A stretch of 8,200 bases of DNA from Chitinophagaceae bacterium. Lineage in GTDB: Bacteria; Bacteroidota; Bacteroidia; Chitinophagales; Chitinophagaceae. This document shows positions 1-6,024 of the stretch, piece after piece (within the stretch, counting starts at the first letter, position 1; each line of letters opens with the position of its first letter). The notes beneath the pieces were generated by a model. That model was not told the origin of the DNA. It was given only the letters and a program-made list of their open reading frames with translations, and searched no databases. Position numbers and translations under genes: made by a program. The stretch lies in NCBI GenBank assembly GCA_019747455.1, contig JAIEQT010000418.1, positions 1 through 8,200 on the forward strand, given 5' to 3'.

Positions 1-185
1 GCGTTAGTGCTATCTTTTTCTTTCATGCCTTCTTCGAGTTCCTTTTTAACGTTGTTTTTGGCGTCGTTAAATTCGCGAATACCTTTTCCTAAGCCGCGCA
101 TGAACTCGGGGATTTTTCTACCACCGAATAAAACTAATACTACTAATCCGATGATCAATAGCTCTTGAAAACCTAAATTACCCAT
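1..185 (-). CDS. tatA: TatA/E-family twin-arginine translocase subunit (partial, 3' end outside window)
   Basis: The 61 visible codons begin [20 protein letters not shown] and have no stop before the window edge. Seen: a short N-terminal hydrophobic segment (about residues 6-20), the hinge FGGRKIPEF (20-28), then an amphipathic helix with [13 protein letters not shown] (30-42) and a charged Lys/Glu-rich tail. This is the TatA/TatB architecture: a single membrane helix plus an amphipathic helix lying on the membrane. In the family these proteins oligomerise with TatC and move folded proteins carrying twin-arginine signals across the inner membrane. The FGGRKIPEF hinge and [10 protein letters not shown] helix fit TatA better than TatB. 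The gene lies downstream of the rplS terminator and has its own -7-like element 20-27 bp upstream, so it is probably transcribed separately. No Shine-Dalgarno sequence is visible. The family call is firm; A versus B versus E is less so. Confidence 0.9.
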   Translation of the reverse strand, partial: MGNLGFQELLIIGLVVLVLFGGRKIPEFMRGLGKGIREFNDAKNNVKKELEEGMKEKDSTN

Positions 186-204
186 GATGTTTTATTTAGT
201 TCAG

Positions 205-212
205 TAAAGGTA
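205..212 (-). promoter_or_regulatory. Candidate tatA promoter, -7 element TACCTTTA
   Basis: Read leftward, 212-205 is TACCTTTA, one base from the Bacteroidota -7 consensus TAnnTTTG. TTG triplets at 237-235 and 231-229 lie 22 and 16 bp upstream; the first is the better -33 candidate. The inferred transcript start is near 198, giving a leader of about 13 nt before the ATG at 185. The -33 side abuts the T-tract of the preceding terminator. Confidence 0.5.
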
Positions 213-231
213 ATATAATTGAATGGTGCAA

Positions 232-269
232 GTGCAATAAAAAAGCGAAAACCATGGGTTTTCGCTTTT
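232..269 (-). terminator. Intrinsic terminator of rplS
   Basis: Arms 241-253 and 257-269 are perfect reverse complements (13 bp: GGTTTTCGCTTTT as the second arm on the + strand) around a 3-nt loop. Read leftward, the stem ends in TTTT and runs into TTATTG, a U-rich tail. It starts 19 nt after the rplS stop codon. The + strand also has T after the stem, so it could work in both directions, but no rightward gene ends here. Confidence 0.9.
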
Positions 270-288
270 TCTTATCATTCTAAATATA

Positions 289-639
289 TTAGAAACGTTT
301 TTCTTTAATACGAGCACTCTTACCGCTTCTTTCACGTAAATAAAATAATTTGGCTCTGCGTACTTTACCGCTTTTATTTAAAACGATAGAGTCGATATTT
401 GGTGAAAGGATAGGGAACAAACGTTCAACACCAACACCATCAGATATCTTACGAACAGTGAAGGAAGACGTAGCACCATTGCCCTGAAGCTTGATAACAT
501 CTCCACGGAAGCTTTGGATACGCTCTTTTCCACCTTCAATAATCTTATAATTCACAGTGATATTATCACCTGCTTTGAATTTAGGATATTCCTTCTTTAC
601 GGTCAATTGCTCATGTACAAACTGAACTGCTGCGTTCAT
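289..639 (-). CDS. rplS: 50S ribosomal protein L19
   Basis: A 116-residue protein starting [13 protein letters not shown] and ending KEKRF, matching the usual L19 length of about 115. Family features seen: [29 protein letters not shown] (about residues 22-50), [23 protein letters not shown] (60-82) and the basic end [24 protein letters not shown]19 sits at the interface of the 30S and 50S subunits. The reading frame stays open to an ATG at 681, which would add 14 residues. I chose 639 because the TACCTTTG promoter element (661-668) would otherwise lie inside the coding region and because L19 proteins normally begin at this point. It follows rny by 68 nt but has its own promoter, and it ends in a strong terminator, so it is likely a mostly monocistronic unit with possible read-through from rny. 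Confidence 0.97.
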   Translation of the reverse strand: MNAAVQFVHEQLTVKKEYPKFKAGDNITVNYKIIEGGKERIQSFRGDVIKLQGNGATSSFTVRKISDGVGVERLFPILSPNIDSIVLNKSGKVRRAKLFYLRERSGKSARIKEKRF

Positions 640-660
640 AACTTTAATTTTTGCGGACGG

Positions 661-668
661 CAAAGGTA
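661..668 (-). promoter_or_regulatory. rplS promoter, consensus -7 element TACCTTTG
   Basis: Read leftward, 668-661 is TACCTTTG, an exact match to the Bacteroidota TAnnTTTG element, followed by CCGTCCGC. The predicted start near 654 gives a leader of about 15 nt before the ATG at 639. No clear -33 TTG is seen at 19-21 bp; the only nearby TTG lies 10 bp upstream. This exact match and the AT-rich upstream tract suit a strongly expressed ribosomal gene. Confidence 0.7.
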
Positions 669-707
669 GGGAAAAAACCAATATTGTGCTACTCTTTTCC
701 GTTTTTT

Positions 708-2273
708 TTACCTTGCTACGTTTACGGCCCTTTTTTCGCGTATTACGGTTACTTTAATTTGACCGGGATAGGTCATTTCTGTTTGAATTTTTTGGGCTAT
801 TTCAAAACTGAGCTTATCGCTATCGGTATCGGTTACTTTTTCCGCTTCCACAATCACCCTTAGCTCTCTGCCTGCCTGTATTGCATAAGCTTTTTCCACC
901 CCTTGATAGGCTAAAGCCAAGTTCTCTAAGTCCTTGATTCTCTGCAAATATTGTTGCATAATTTCCCTTCTCGCACCGGGTCGGGCACCGCTAATGGCAT
1001 CGCAAGCCTGCACAATAGGGGAGATTACATAGAGCATTTCCATTTCATCGTGGTGAGCTCCAATTGCATTTACTACGGCCGGGTTTTCGCCATATTTCTC
1101 AGCTAGTTTAGCGCCTAATAAAGCGTGACTTAACTCTGTTTCTTCATCGGGTACTTTACCGATATCATGCAATAAACCGGCTCTTTTAGCCAATTTAGGG
1201 TTCATCCCTAATTCGGCTGCCATAATACCGCATAAATTAGCCGTTTCGCGGCTGTGCATGAGTAGGTTTTGTCCGTAAGAAGAGCGAAACCTCATCTTAC
1301 CAACTATTCGCACCAATTCTTTATGCAAACCATGAATACCCATTTCAATAACAGTACGCTCTCCAATTTCCATTACTTGCTCTTCTAATTGTCGGCGTGT
1401 TTTTTCTACTACTTCCTCAATACGGGCCGGGTGAATTCTACCATCTGCTACTAAGCGTTGTAAGCTTAAGCGGGCAATTTCTCTACGGAGTGGGTCGAAG
1501 GAAGAAAGTACAATCGCTTCCGGGGTATCATCTACGATCAAATCCACACCGGTGGCGGCTTCTATAGCACGAATATTACGCCCTTCTCTACCTATAATTT
1601 GTCCTTTTATTTCATCTGTTTCCAGATTGAAAACAGTTACGGTATTTTCTATTGTTTGCTCAGCAGCAGTACGCTGTATAGATTGAATAACAATCTTACG
1701 TGCTTCTTTATTGGCTTTCTGCTTGGCATCTTCAATGATTTCTTGTTGTAAAGAAAGAGCCTGTGTTTGGGCTTCTTGCTTAAGGCTTTCGATCAATTGC
1801 TGCTTAGCATCTTCTGCACTTAATCCTGCTACTTTTTCGAGGCGGCGAATATGTTCTTCCTGGTGTTTTTCCAGCTCAGTACGTTTATGATTTACCAGTT
1901 CAATCTGACGATTCAGGTTTTCTTTGATAGCTTCATTCTCTTTAACCTGCTTGTCTATACTAGCTTCTTTTTGATTGATGGCAATCTCTTTTTGCTTAAT
2001 GCGGTTCTCGGCTTCTCCTATTTTACGGTTCTTATCGAGTACTTCCCGATCGTGCTCAGCCTTCAACTGAACGAAACGCTCTTTGGCTTCGAGTTGTTTT
2101 TCTTTTTTAATGGTTTCGGCTCTTAACTCCGCTTCTTTAATAATGGTTTGAGCCTGGAGGTTTGCTTCTTCTACTTGTTGTTTTGTGTTTTTGGCAAAAA
2201 TGATTTTACCCGCTACTACTCCAATTATAAGCGCAACAACGCCTACAAGTATTGATATAACTGTTTGATCCAT
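708..2273 (-). CDS. rny: Ribonuclease Y (membrane-anchored endoribonuclease)
   Basis: A 521-residue protein, the normal RNase Y length. Domains in order: an N-terminal membrane helix (about residues 5-25, [16 protein letters not shown]), a long Glu/Lys/Gln-rich coiled coil (about 30-200), a KH RNA-binding domain with the GREGRN loop (228-233), an HD phosphohydrolase domain, and the C-terminal RNase Y domain. HD-domain metal-ligand candidates are H340, H369-D370 (LLHDIGK), H407-H408 and D425. Family members make the initiating cut in mRNA decay at the inner face of the membrane. Nothing is missing from the catalytic set. The gene is downstream of zapA in the same direction but separated by 259 bp that contain an inverted repeat and three promoter-like elements, so it is probably expressed at least partly on its own. 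The start at 2273 places the membrane helix at the expected distance from the N terminus. Confidence 0.97.
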   Translation of the reverse strand: MDQTVISILVGVVALIIGVVAGKIIFAKNTKQQVEEANLQAQTIIKEAELRAETIKKEKQLEAKERFVQLKAEHDREVLDKNRKIGEAENRIKQKEIAINQKEASIDKQVKENEAIKENLNRQIELVNHKRTELEKHQEEHIRRLEKVAGLSAEDAKQQLIESLKQEAQTQALSLQQEIIEDAKQKANKEARKIVIQSIQRTAAEQTIENTVTVFNLETDEIKGQIIGREGRNIRAIEAATGVDLIVDDTPEAIVLSSFDPLRREIARLSLQRLVADGRIHPARIEEVVEKTRRQLEEQVMEIGERTVIEMGIHGLHKELVRIVGKMRFRSSYGQNLLMHSRETANLCGIMAAELGMNPKLAKRAGLLHDIGKVPDEETELSHALLGAKLAEKYGENPAVVNAIGAHHDEMEMLYVISPIVQACDAISGARPGARREIMQQYLQRIKDLENLALAYQGVEKAYAIQAGRELRVIVEAEKVTDTDSDKLSFEIAQKIQTEMTYPGQIKVTVIREKRAVNVAR

Positions 2274-2281
2274 GACTTTGG

Positions 2282-2289
2282 CAAAGGTT
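2282..2289 (-). promoter_or_regulatory. Weak -7-like element just before rny (AACCTTTG)
   Basis: Read leftward, 2289-2282 is AACCTTTG, one base from TAnnTTTG. A start about 7 nt downstream would fall within a few bases of the rny ATG (2273), giving an almost leaderless mRNA. It is a weaker candidate than 2355-2362 because the first, conserved T is missing. Confidence 0.25.
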
Positions 2290-2354
2290 TAAAAATTTCA
2301 CAATCCTATTTTCCGTTACACATCTCATTTTTTACTAATAAGTGTCGGTTTTTG

Positions 2355-2362
2355 CGAAGATA
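2355..2362 (-). promoter_or_regulatory. Candidate rny promoter, -7 element TATCTTCG
   Basis: Read leftward, 2362-2355 is TATCTTCG, followed by CAAAAACC. It differs from TAnnTTTG only in the TTCG ending, a variant also seen before pheT and dnaB in this window. The inferred start near 2348 would give a leader of about 75 nt. No good -33 TTG is seen at the expected distance. It lies just downstream (leftward) of the inverted repeat's left arm, so the repeat would not be in this transcript. Confidence 0.45.
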
Positions 2363-2388
2363 ATGAAAATAGACGATAGACCGGAGAT

Positions 2389-2532
2389 CGTCGGGTCGTC
2401 AGAACGTCGGAACGTCGGGTCGTAGGGAGGAATTATAAAGGAGTAAAGGTAAAAGCAATTTATCCAGCACAGGATTTAGTCAATATTTGACGTTCTGACG
2501 CTCAGACGTTCTGACGACCCGACGTTCAGACG
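2389..2532. repeat. Inverted repeat made of 8-bp tandem units, between zapA and rny
   Basis: The left arm (2389-2428) is five 8-bp units: CGTCGGGT, CGTCAGAA, CGTCGGAA, CGTCGGGT, CGTAGGGA. The right arm (about 2485-2532) is six units in the opposite sense, including TTCTGACG, CTCAGACG, TTCTGACG, ACCCGACG and TTCAGACG. Positions 2389-2408 and 2505-2524 are perfect 20-bp reverse complements; the inner units pair imperfectly. The intervening loop is AT-rich and about 96 nt. The right arm abuts the zapA stop codon (2533-2535). There is no U-tract, so it is not a standard intrinsic terminator, though it could slow transcription or protect the zapA mRNA 3' end. It is GC-rich against AT-rich flanks. 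The repeat structure is seen directly; any function is inference. Confidence 0.9.
2444..2451 (-). promoter_or_regulatory. -7-like element TACCTTTA in the loop of the inverted repeat
   Basis: Read leftward, 2451-2444 is TACCTTTA followed by CT, the same ten bases as the tatA candidate (TACCTTTACT). A start near 2437 would put the left repeat arm into the rny 5' leader, about 165 nt long, without its pairing arm. No convincing -33 box is seen. Confidence 0.3.
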
Positions 2533-2814
2533 TTAAAGACTTTTCTCCACCAAAGCCGTTAAATCTCTGATTTTTTGTAAGGCTTCCTGGGCATCTACGG
2601 GACTGGTGCCTTGTTTTTGCTCAGTGGCAAACCATAGTAATACCATTGAAATATAGTCTTGCATATCTTTTCCCGCGAACTGTAGTTTGAAGGAGCTGAT
2701 TTTCTCATTGATCAGGTTGGCCGTTTTACGTACCATTTCCTCATCAGCGGGTTCAATTTTTAGCCGATAAGTACGATCGCCCACTACAATGTTTACAGGA
2801 ATCAATTCACTCAT
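2533..2814 (-). CDS. zapA: Cell division protein ZapA
   Basis: A 93-residue protein, MSELIPVNIVVGDRTYRLKI onward, with the ZapA family layout. An N-terminal beta-strand globular head (about 1-45) contains VNIVVGDRTYRLKIEPADEEMVRKTANLINEKI. It is followed by a helical region with DYISMVLLWFATEQ (about 53-66) and a short C-terminal helix that would form the dimer or tetramer coiled coil. ZapA binds FtsZ and cross-links or aligns protofilaments in the Z ring. The start codon is 1 nt after the stop of the upstream coiled-coil gene, so the two are very likely translationally coupled. No Shine-Dalgarno sequence is visible. The stop codon directly adjoins the right arm of the inverted repeat. The family call rests on overall pattern and gene context. 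Confidence 0.88.
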   Translation of the reverse strand: MSELIPVNIVVGDRTYRLKIEPADEEMVRKTANLINEKISSFKLQFAGKDMQDYISMVLLWFATEQKQGTSPVDAQEALQKIRDLTALVEKSL

Positions 2815-2815
2815 A

Positions 2816-3103
2816 TTATGCGTGTAAAAGTGCCATGCACTTATCTATTTCTTTTAAATAAGTATCTATCTTCTTTTGCAAGGCTTGTTTCTCCAATTCA
2901 CTCCAATTACCATTACTGATACGTGCTGCCGCTAACTTCTGATCGAGTTCTTGTAGCTTCTTCTGGGCTGTTTCATCTTGCTGCTTCACCTCATGGAGTT
3001 CCTTTGCCAGGCGCTCATTCTCCTTACGTACTTGCCTATATGCTTTCAGCAATTCCTGCATTTTTATTTGCAGCTCATCTAATGAAGCGTTTAACTCAAG
3101 CAT
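2816..3103 (-). CDS. Small coiled-coil protein encoded immediately upstream of zapA; function unknown
   Basis: A 95-residue protein with no signal peptide or membrane helix. A continuous 3-4 heptad pattern runs from residue 8 to about 60, with a/d positions 8, 11, 15, 18, 22, 25, 29, 32, 36, 39, 43, 46, 50, 53, 57 and 60. Most are Leu, Met, Val or Tyr; Asn29 and Asp43 sit at core positions. A break at SNGNW (63-67) is followed by a second helix ending IDKCMALLHA. It begins 18 nt after the pheT stop and ends 1 nt before the zapA start. Size, coiled coil and coupling to zapA resemble the gammaproteobacterial ZapB idea of a ZapA partner, but I see no sequence identity that proves it. As I recall, Bacteroidota genomes often hold a similar unnamed protein here. 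It is probably a cytoplasmic division-associated scaffold; this is inference from context. Confidence 0.85.
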   Translation of the reverse strand: MLELNASLDELQIKMQELLKAYRQVRKENERLAKELHEVKQQDETAQKKLQELDQKLAAARISNGNWSELEKQALQKKIDTYLKEIDKCMALLHA

Positions 3104-3121
3104 ACTTGAAGATAGCTCTTT

Positions 3122-5530
3122 TTATTTTCTTATTTCGGCTTGTATTTCTTTTTCAAAACCACCTATCAACTTCTGCATCATACTGTCAATTTCCTTATCC
3201 GTAAGCGTTTTTGTATCGTCCGCAAAAGTAAAACTCACCGCCATAGATTTTTTATTGGTGCCTAATTTATCGCTTTCAAATACATCGAACAAACGCATAG
3301 ACTGTAATTTGGCGGGTTTTGTTTGTTGTACTACTTTTTCCAGTTGCTGGTATGTAATGGCACGGTCTACTACCAAGGCCAAATCGCGGGTTACTTCGGG
3401 AAATTTATTGACTTCCTTGTAGCTTATTTTAATGGCCTCAACGTTCTTTATCAACGCATTGAAGTTAATATCTAATTGATATACTGGTTGTTTGATATTA
3501 AAATCATTTAATTTTTGTGTGCTTACTTCCTGTAAAAATCCAAGGGTTTGTTTACCCGATTTTACGGTAAAATAACCTGGTTGTTCGGTTTCTTGAATAC
3601 TGATAATGTGTAACCCACACCATTGTAGAACAGCGGTTGTTAAGCCTTTCAGGTCGAAGAAGTCGTTATTAACGGCCTTGGTTCTCCAACCTTGCTCGGT
3701 TTTCTTACCAGTGATATAAAGTGTACAATGTTCTTCCTCCCTATAACCCGATTCATGCGGATGGTAAGTTTTACCAAATTCAAATAACTGTAAACTATTA
3801 TTTTTTCTGTTAATATTATATGCGATCGTTTCTAATCCTGTTTCCAACATGGAGGGTCGTAAAGTATCTAACTCTGTACTTAAATTGTTGAGCATTTTTA
3901 CTATAGCAACACCATCTTGCTCGAAATATTTACTATTGGTGATAGAGTTGGTAACGATTTCTGAAAATCCTTTTCCTACTAGGAAGCTTGTAATTTTTTC
4001 TCTGAGATTTTCTTTGATACCCAGTTGCTCTGTAGCAGGACTAATCGTAATGGTTTGTGGTATTTCTACATTGTCTAGTCCATCTATTCTTAAAATTTCT
4101 TCTACCAGATCGGCGGGAATACTAATATCGGGTTTGCTATAGGGAACGTCTACCCATAATTCGTCCAGACCTTCTTTCACTACCTCAAATCCAAGTGCAG
4201 TAAGGATTTTCTTCACTTGATCGGGGTGATAATTTTTACCGCTTAATTTTTTTAAATAATGGTACTTGATCGTAACGGAAGCTTTTGGTTTCGGATTTGG
4301 GTATATATCGATGATATCTCCGCAAATGTCGCCACCTGCTATTTCCTTTATCAATAAGGCTGCTCTTTTTAGCACATGTACAGTATTGGAAATATCTACG
4401 CCTTTTTCAAAACGAGTGGCCGCATCGGTTCTTAAATCGTGTCGTAAAGATGTTTTGCGAATCCAGGTTGGATGAAAACAGGCGCTTTCTAAAAAGATAC
4501 TTGTGGTAGTTTCAGTTACACCGCTTGCTATACCTCCAAAAACGCCGGCTATACACATGCCATCTGTTGCATTGCAAATCATCAGATCTTGTTCGTGCAA
4601 GGTTCTTTTCTTTTCATCCAGTGTTATGAATTCGGTGTTAGCAGCTACTGTTTTTACAATTATTTGATTACCTGTAATAGCGGCTGCATCAAAAGCGTGC
4701 AGGGGCTGTCCGGTTTCGTGTAATATGAAATTCGTGATATCTACAATATTATTGATACTCCGCAATCCGATGGCAGTTAGTTTATTCACCAACCATTCCG
4801 GGGATGCATCTACTTTTACATTTTTGATCGTTATGCCTGCATATCGCAAACATGCTTCTGTATTTTCAACGGTTACCGTAATGGGTGTTTCTGTTGTATC
4901 GCTTTTGAAGCCATTGGTAAATGGCGATTGTACTTTGGATTCTTTTTGATGGTGCGTGAGATAAGCGCAAACATCGCGGGCTACACCTAAATGGCTCATG
5001 GCATCCATGCGATTTGGGGTGAGTCCTATTTCAAAGATCCAATCGCTATAGGGTTTGAAGTGATCGGCGGCTGGCGTTCCGGGCGTTAGCTCATCTGGGA
5101 GCACCATGATTCCGGCATGACTGTTTCCTAGGCCTAATTCATCTTCGGCACAAATCATACCCTGACTTTCCAGTCCGCGTATTTTAGCGGCTTTCATGGT
5201 CATAGGTTCATCATTGATAGGGTAAATAGTGGTACCGATAGTGGCAACAGCTACTTTTTGGCCGGCAGCTACATTCGATGCGCCACATACAATCGTAAGT
5301 GGTTGCTCGGCACCGATATTTACCGTTGTAATTTTTAATTTATCTGCATTTGGGTGTTGTTCACAGGTGAGAACCTCACCAATTACAATTCCTTGTAAAC
5401 TGCCCTTAATTTTCTCAAAAAGCTCCATGCTTTCCACTTCTAACCCAATGGCAGTAAGTATTTTAGAAAGTTGTGCCGGTGCCATGGTTTCGGGTAAATA
5501 CTCAGAAAGCCAGTTATAACTAATGGTCAT
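3122..5530 (-). CDS. pheT: Phenylalanine-tRNA ligase beta subunit
   Basis: An 802-residue protein of the usual bacterial PheT size. Domains in order: N-terminal helical part (1-40), an EMAP-type tRNA-binding fold (about 44-155) with HPNADKL (59-65), VCGASNV (81-87) and GMICAEDELGLG (124-135), B3/B4 editing domain (about 215-395) with NNIVDITNFILHETGQPLHAFD (starting 260) and RTDAATRFEKGVD (367-379), B5 (about 416-485) with the acidic DLVEEILRIDG, a catalytic-like core without active-site function (about 500-695), and the anticodon-binding FDX-ACB domain starting FPEVTRDLALVVD (710-722). With PheS it forms the (alpha-beta)2 enzyme that charges tRNA-Phe and edits mischarged tyrosine. pheS is not next to it here. 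It is first in the leftward cluster with the coiled-coil gene and zapA, and has a promoter-like element 23-30 bp upstream of the ATG. Confidence 0.98.
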   Translation of the reverse strand: MTISYNWLSEYLPETMAPAQLSKILTAIGLEVESMELFEKIKGSLQGIVIGEVLTCEQHPNADKLKITTVNIGAEQPLTIVCGASNVAAGQKVAVATIGTTIYPINDEPMTMKAAKIRGLESQGMICAEDELGLGNSHAGIMVLPDELTPGTPAADHFKPYSDWIFEIGLTPNRMDAMSHLGVARDVCAYLTHHQKESKVQSPFTNGFKSDTTETPITVTVENTEACLRYAGITIKNVKVDASPEWLVNKLTAIGLRSINNIVDITNFILHETGQPLHAFDAAAITGNQIIVKTVAANTEFITLDEKKRTLHEQDLMICNATDGMCIAGVFGGIASGVTETTTSIFLESACFHPTWIRKTSLRHDLRTDAATRFEKGVDISNTVHVLKRAALLIKEIAGGDICGDIIDIYPNPKPKASVTIKYHYLKKLSGKNYHPDQVKKILTALGFEVVKEGLDELWVDVPYSKPDISIPADLVEEILRIDGLDNVEIPQTITISPATEQLGIKENLREKITSFLVGKGFSEIVTNSITNSKYFEQDGVAIVKMLNNLSTELDTLRPSMLETGLETIAYNINRKNNSLQLFEFGKTYHPHESGYREEEHCTLYITGKKTEQGWRTKAVNNDFFDLKGLTTAVLQWCGLHIISIQETEQPGYFTVKSGKQTLGFLQEVSTQKLNDFNIKQPVYQLDINFNALIKNVEAIKISYKEVNKFPEVTRDLALVVDRAITYQQLEKVVQQTKPAKLQSMRLFDVFESDKLGTNKKSMAVSFTFADDTKTLTDKEIDSMMQKLIGGFEKEIQAEIRK

Positions 5531-5552
5531 TACTTCAATAATCTTATTTGCG

Positions 5553-5560
5553 CGAAGGTA
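5553..5560 (-). promoter_or_regulatory. Candidate pheT promoter, -7 element TACCTTCG
   Basis: Read leftward, 5560-5553 is TACCTTCG, one base from TAnnTTTG, followed by CGCAAATAAG. The inferred start near 5546 gives a leader of about 16 nt, the same geometry as the rplS promoter. No T-box or attenuator-type leader fits into so short a leader. It likely drives pheT, the coiled-coil gene and zapA. Confidence 0.55.
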
Positions 5561-5585
5561 AGGAATAGCATGTAGACCTTAAGCT

Positions 5586-5704
5586 AGTCCATAGGAAAGT
5601 CGGTGAGCCAGTCCGGAAGTCTGTTAGCCGAGTCCGAAGAAGAGACGGACTCTCGGACCGGCTTATGGACTTGGCTTATCGACTCCCGGGCTTTCCTATT
5701 GACT
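5586..5704. repeat. Long imperfect palindrome between divergent pheT and dnaB
   Basis: Reading inward, the paired segments are 5586-5589 with 5701-5704, 5591-5599 with 5691-5699 (ATAGGAAAG/CTTTCCTAT), 5600-5609 with 5673-5682, 5610-5614 with 5667-5671, 5626-5630 with 5659-5663, and 5631-5636 with 5646-5651 around a 9-nt loop. The 5600-5609 stem is complete only if two G-T positions count as G-U wobbles in a + strand RNA; on the other strand they are A-C mismatches. The left arm repeats AGTC at 5586, 5598, 5610, 5618 and 5631; GACT recurs on the right at 5648, 5668, 5681 and 5701. It is GC-rich against AT-rich flanks. It sits upstream of both flanking genes, so it terminates neither. No function is known to me. 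Confidence 0.85.
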
Positions 5705-5919
5705 TCTCTTTTACTCTTTTAATCCCAAACCATACCTATTCCCCTCAAAATTCTTTCTGCACATCAAAATGTGAATTGTGCGGAATAAAAGCGTAAAACT
5801 TTTGAAAATAGTGGATAAGCTTGGTAAATTGTGTGAATAGTGATGGATTATATGTGAACTAGCGGTGCATGAGTGGTGGAATAATATAGATTGATAAAAT
5901 ATTTTCACGACCCGTTTAC
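5705..5919. other. AT-rich non-coding stretch upstream of dnaB
   Basis: Together with the pheT promoter, the hairpin and the dnaB promoter this fills the 494-bp divergent region. No protein with recognisable features is encoded in either direction; the leftward open frame across it overlaps the dnaB promoter candidate and has no family-like motif. Apart from the weak TGTGRAT-type repeats listed separately, I see nothing structured in it. Confidence 0.6.
5770..5884 (+). promoter_or_regulatory. Possible cluster of degenerate DnaA-box-like sites upstream of dnaB
   Basis: Same-sense elements occur at 5770-5778 (TGTGAATTG), 5810-5818 (AGTGGATAA), 5832-5840 (TGTGAATAG) and 5853-5861 (TGTGAACTA), with a looser TGGTGGAATAA at 5874-5884. 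The DnaA box read on this strand is TGTGGATAA; mismatches are 3, 1, 2 and 3 for the first four. Spacings of 40, 22, 21 and 21 bp are close to multiples of two helical turns. In AT-rich DNA such matches can arise by chance, so this is tentative. Confidence 0.22.
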
Positions 5920-5925
5920 TGCCCT

Positions 5926-5933
5926 TATATTCG
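5926..5933 (+). promoter_or_regulatory. Candidate dnaB promoter, -7 element TATATTCG
   Basis: TATATTCG fits TAnnTTTG except for the TTCG ending, as at the pheT and rny candidates. A T-rich TTTTC at 5902-5906 lies 19 bp upstream and could act as the -33 region. The inferred start near 5940 gives a leader of about 85 nt. No stable hairpin is evident in that leader. Confidence 0.45.
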
Positions 5934-6024
5934 CTCCCCCTTATTCGTTGGAAACAATTTCTTAACATTAGAAATATTCCATTGATAAAGGAAACCATTA
6001 CTAACGCATAGATTTTTAAGCACC

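Noticed and set aside
640..681. Longer rplS start at 681, adding 14 residues
   Set aside because: It would put the exact-consensus TACCTTTG promoter element inside the coding region and extend the protein beyond the normal L19 N terminus.
665..707. Possible rny terminator formed by GGAAAA and TTTTCC tracts
   Set aside because: Only a six-pair A/T-rich stem with a loop of about 20 nt and no U-tract on the leftward side; too weak.
2389..2532. CRISPR array or intrinsic terminator
   Set aside because: Units are contiguous 8-mers with no spacers, so it is not CRISPR. There is no U-tract after either arm and the loop is about 96 nt, so it is not a standard terminator.
2274..2532. 6S RNA or another known structured RNA between zapA and rny
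   Set aside because: ssrS neighbours zapA in some bacteria, but the pairing here comes from tandem 8-mers and lacks a 6S-like central bubble within a 180-nt hairpin. I could not support it.
3849..5519. Several rightward open frames of 69-97 codons opposite pheT, and similar ones opposite rny and dnaB
   Set aside because: They lie wholly inside well-supported genes, show no family features and are expected shadows of the coding strand.
5531..5585. T-box or Phe-codon attenuator before pheT
   Set aside because: The predicted leader is only about 16 nt, with no T-box motif and no leader peptide.
5711..5998. A 95-codon leftward open frame upstream of dnaB
   Set aside because: No recognisable motif, Ser/His/Phe-rich composition typical of translated AT-rich spacer, and overlap with the likely dnaB promoter.
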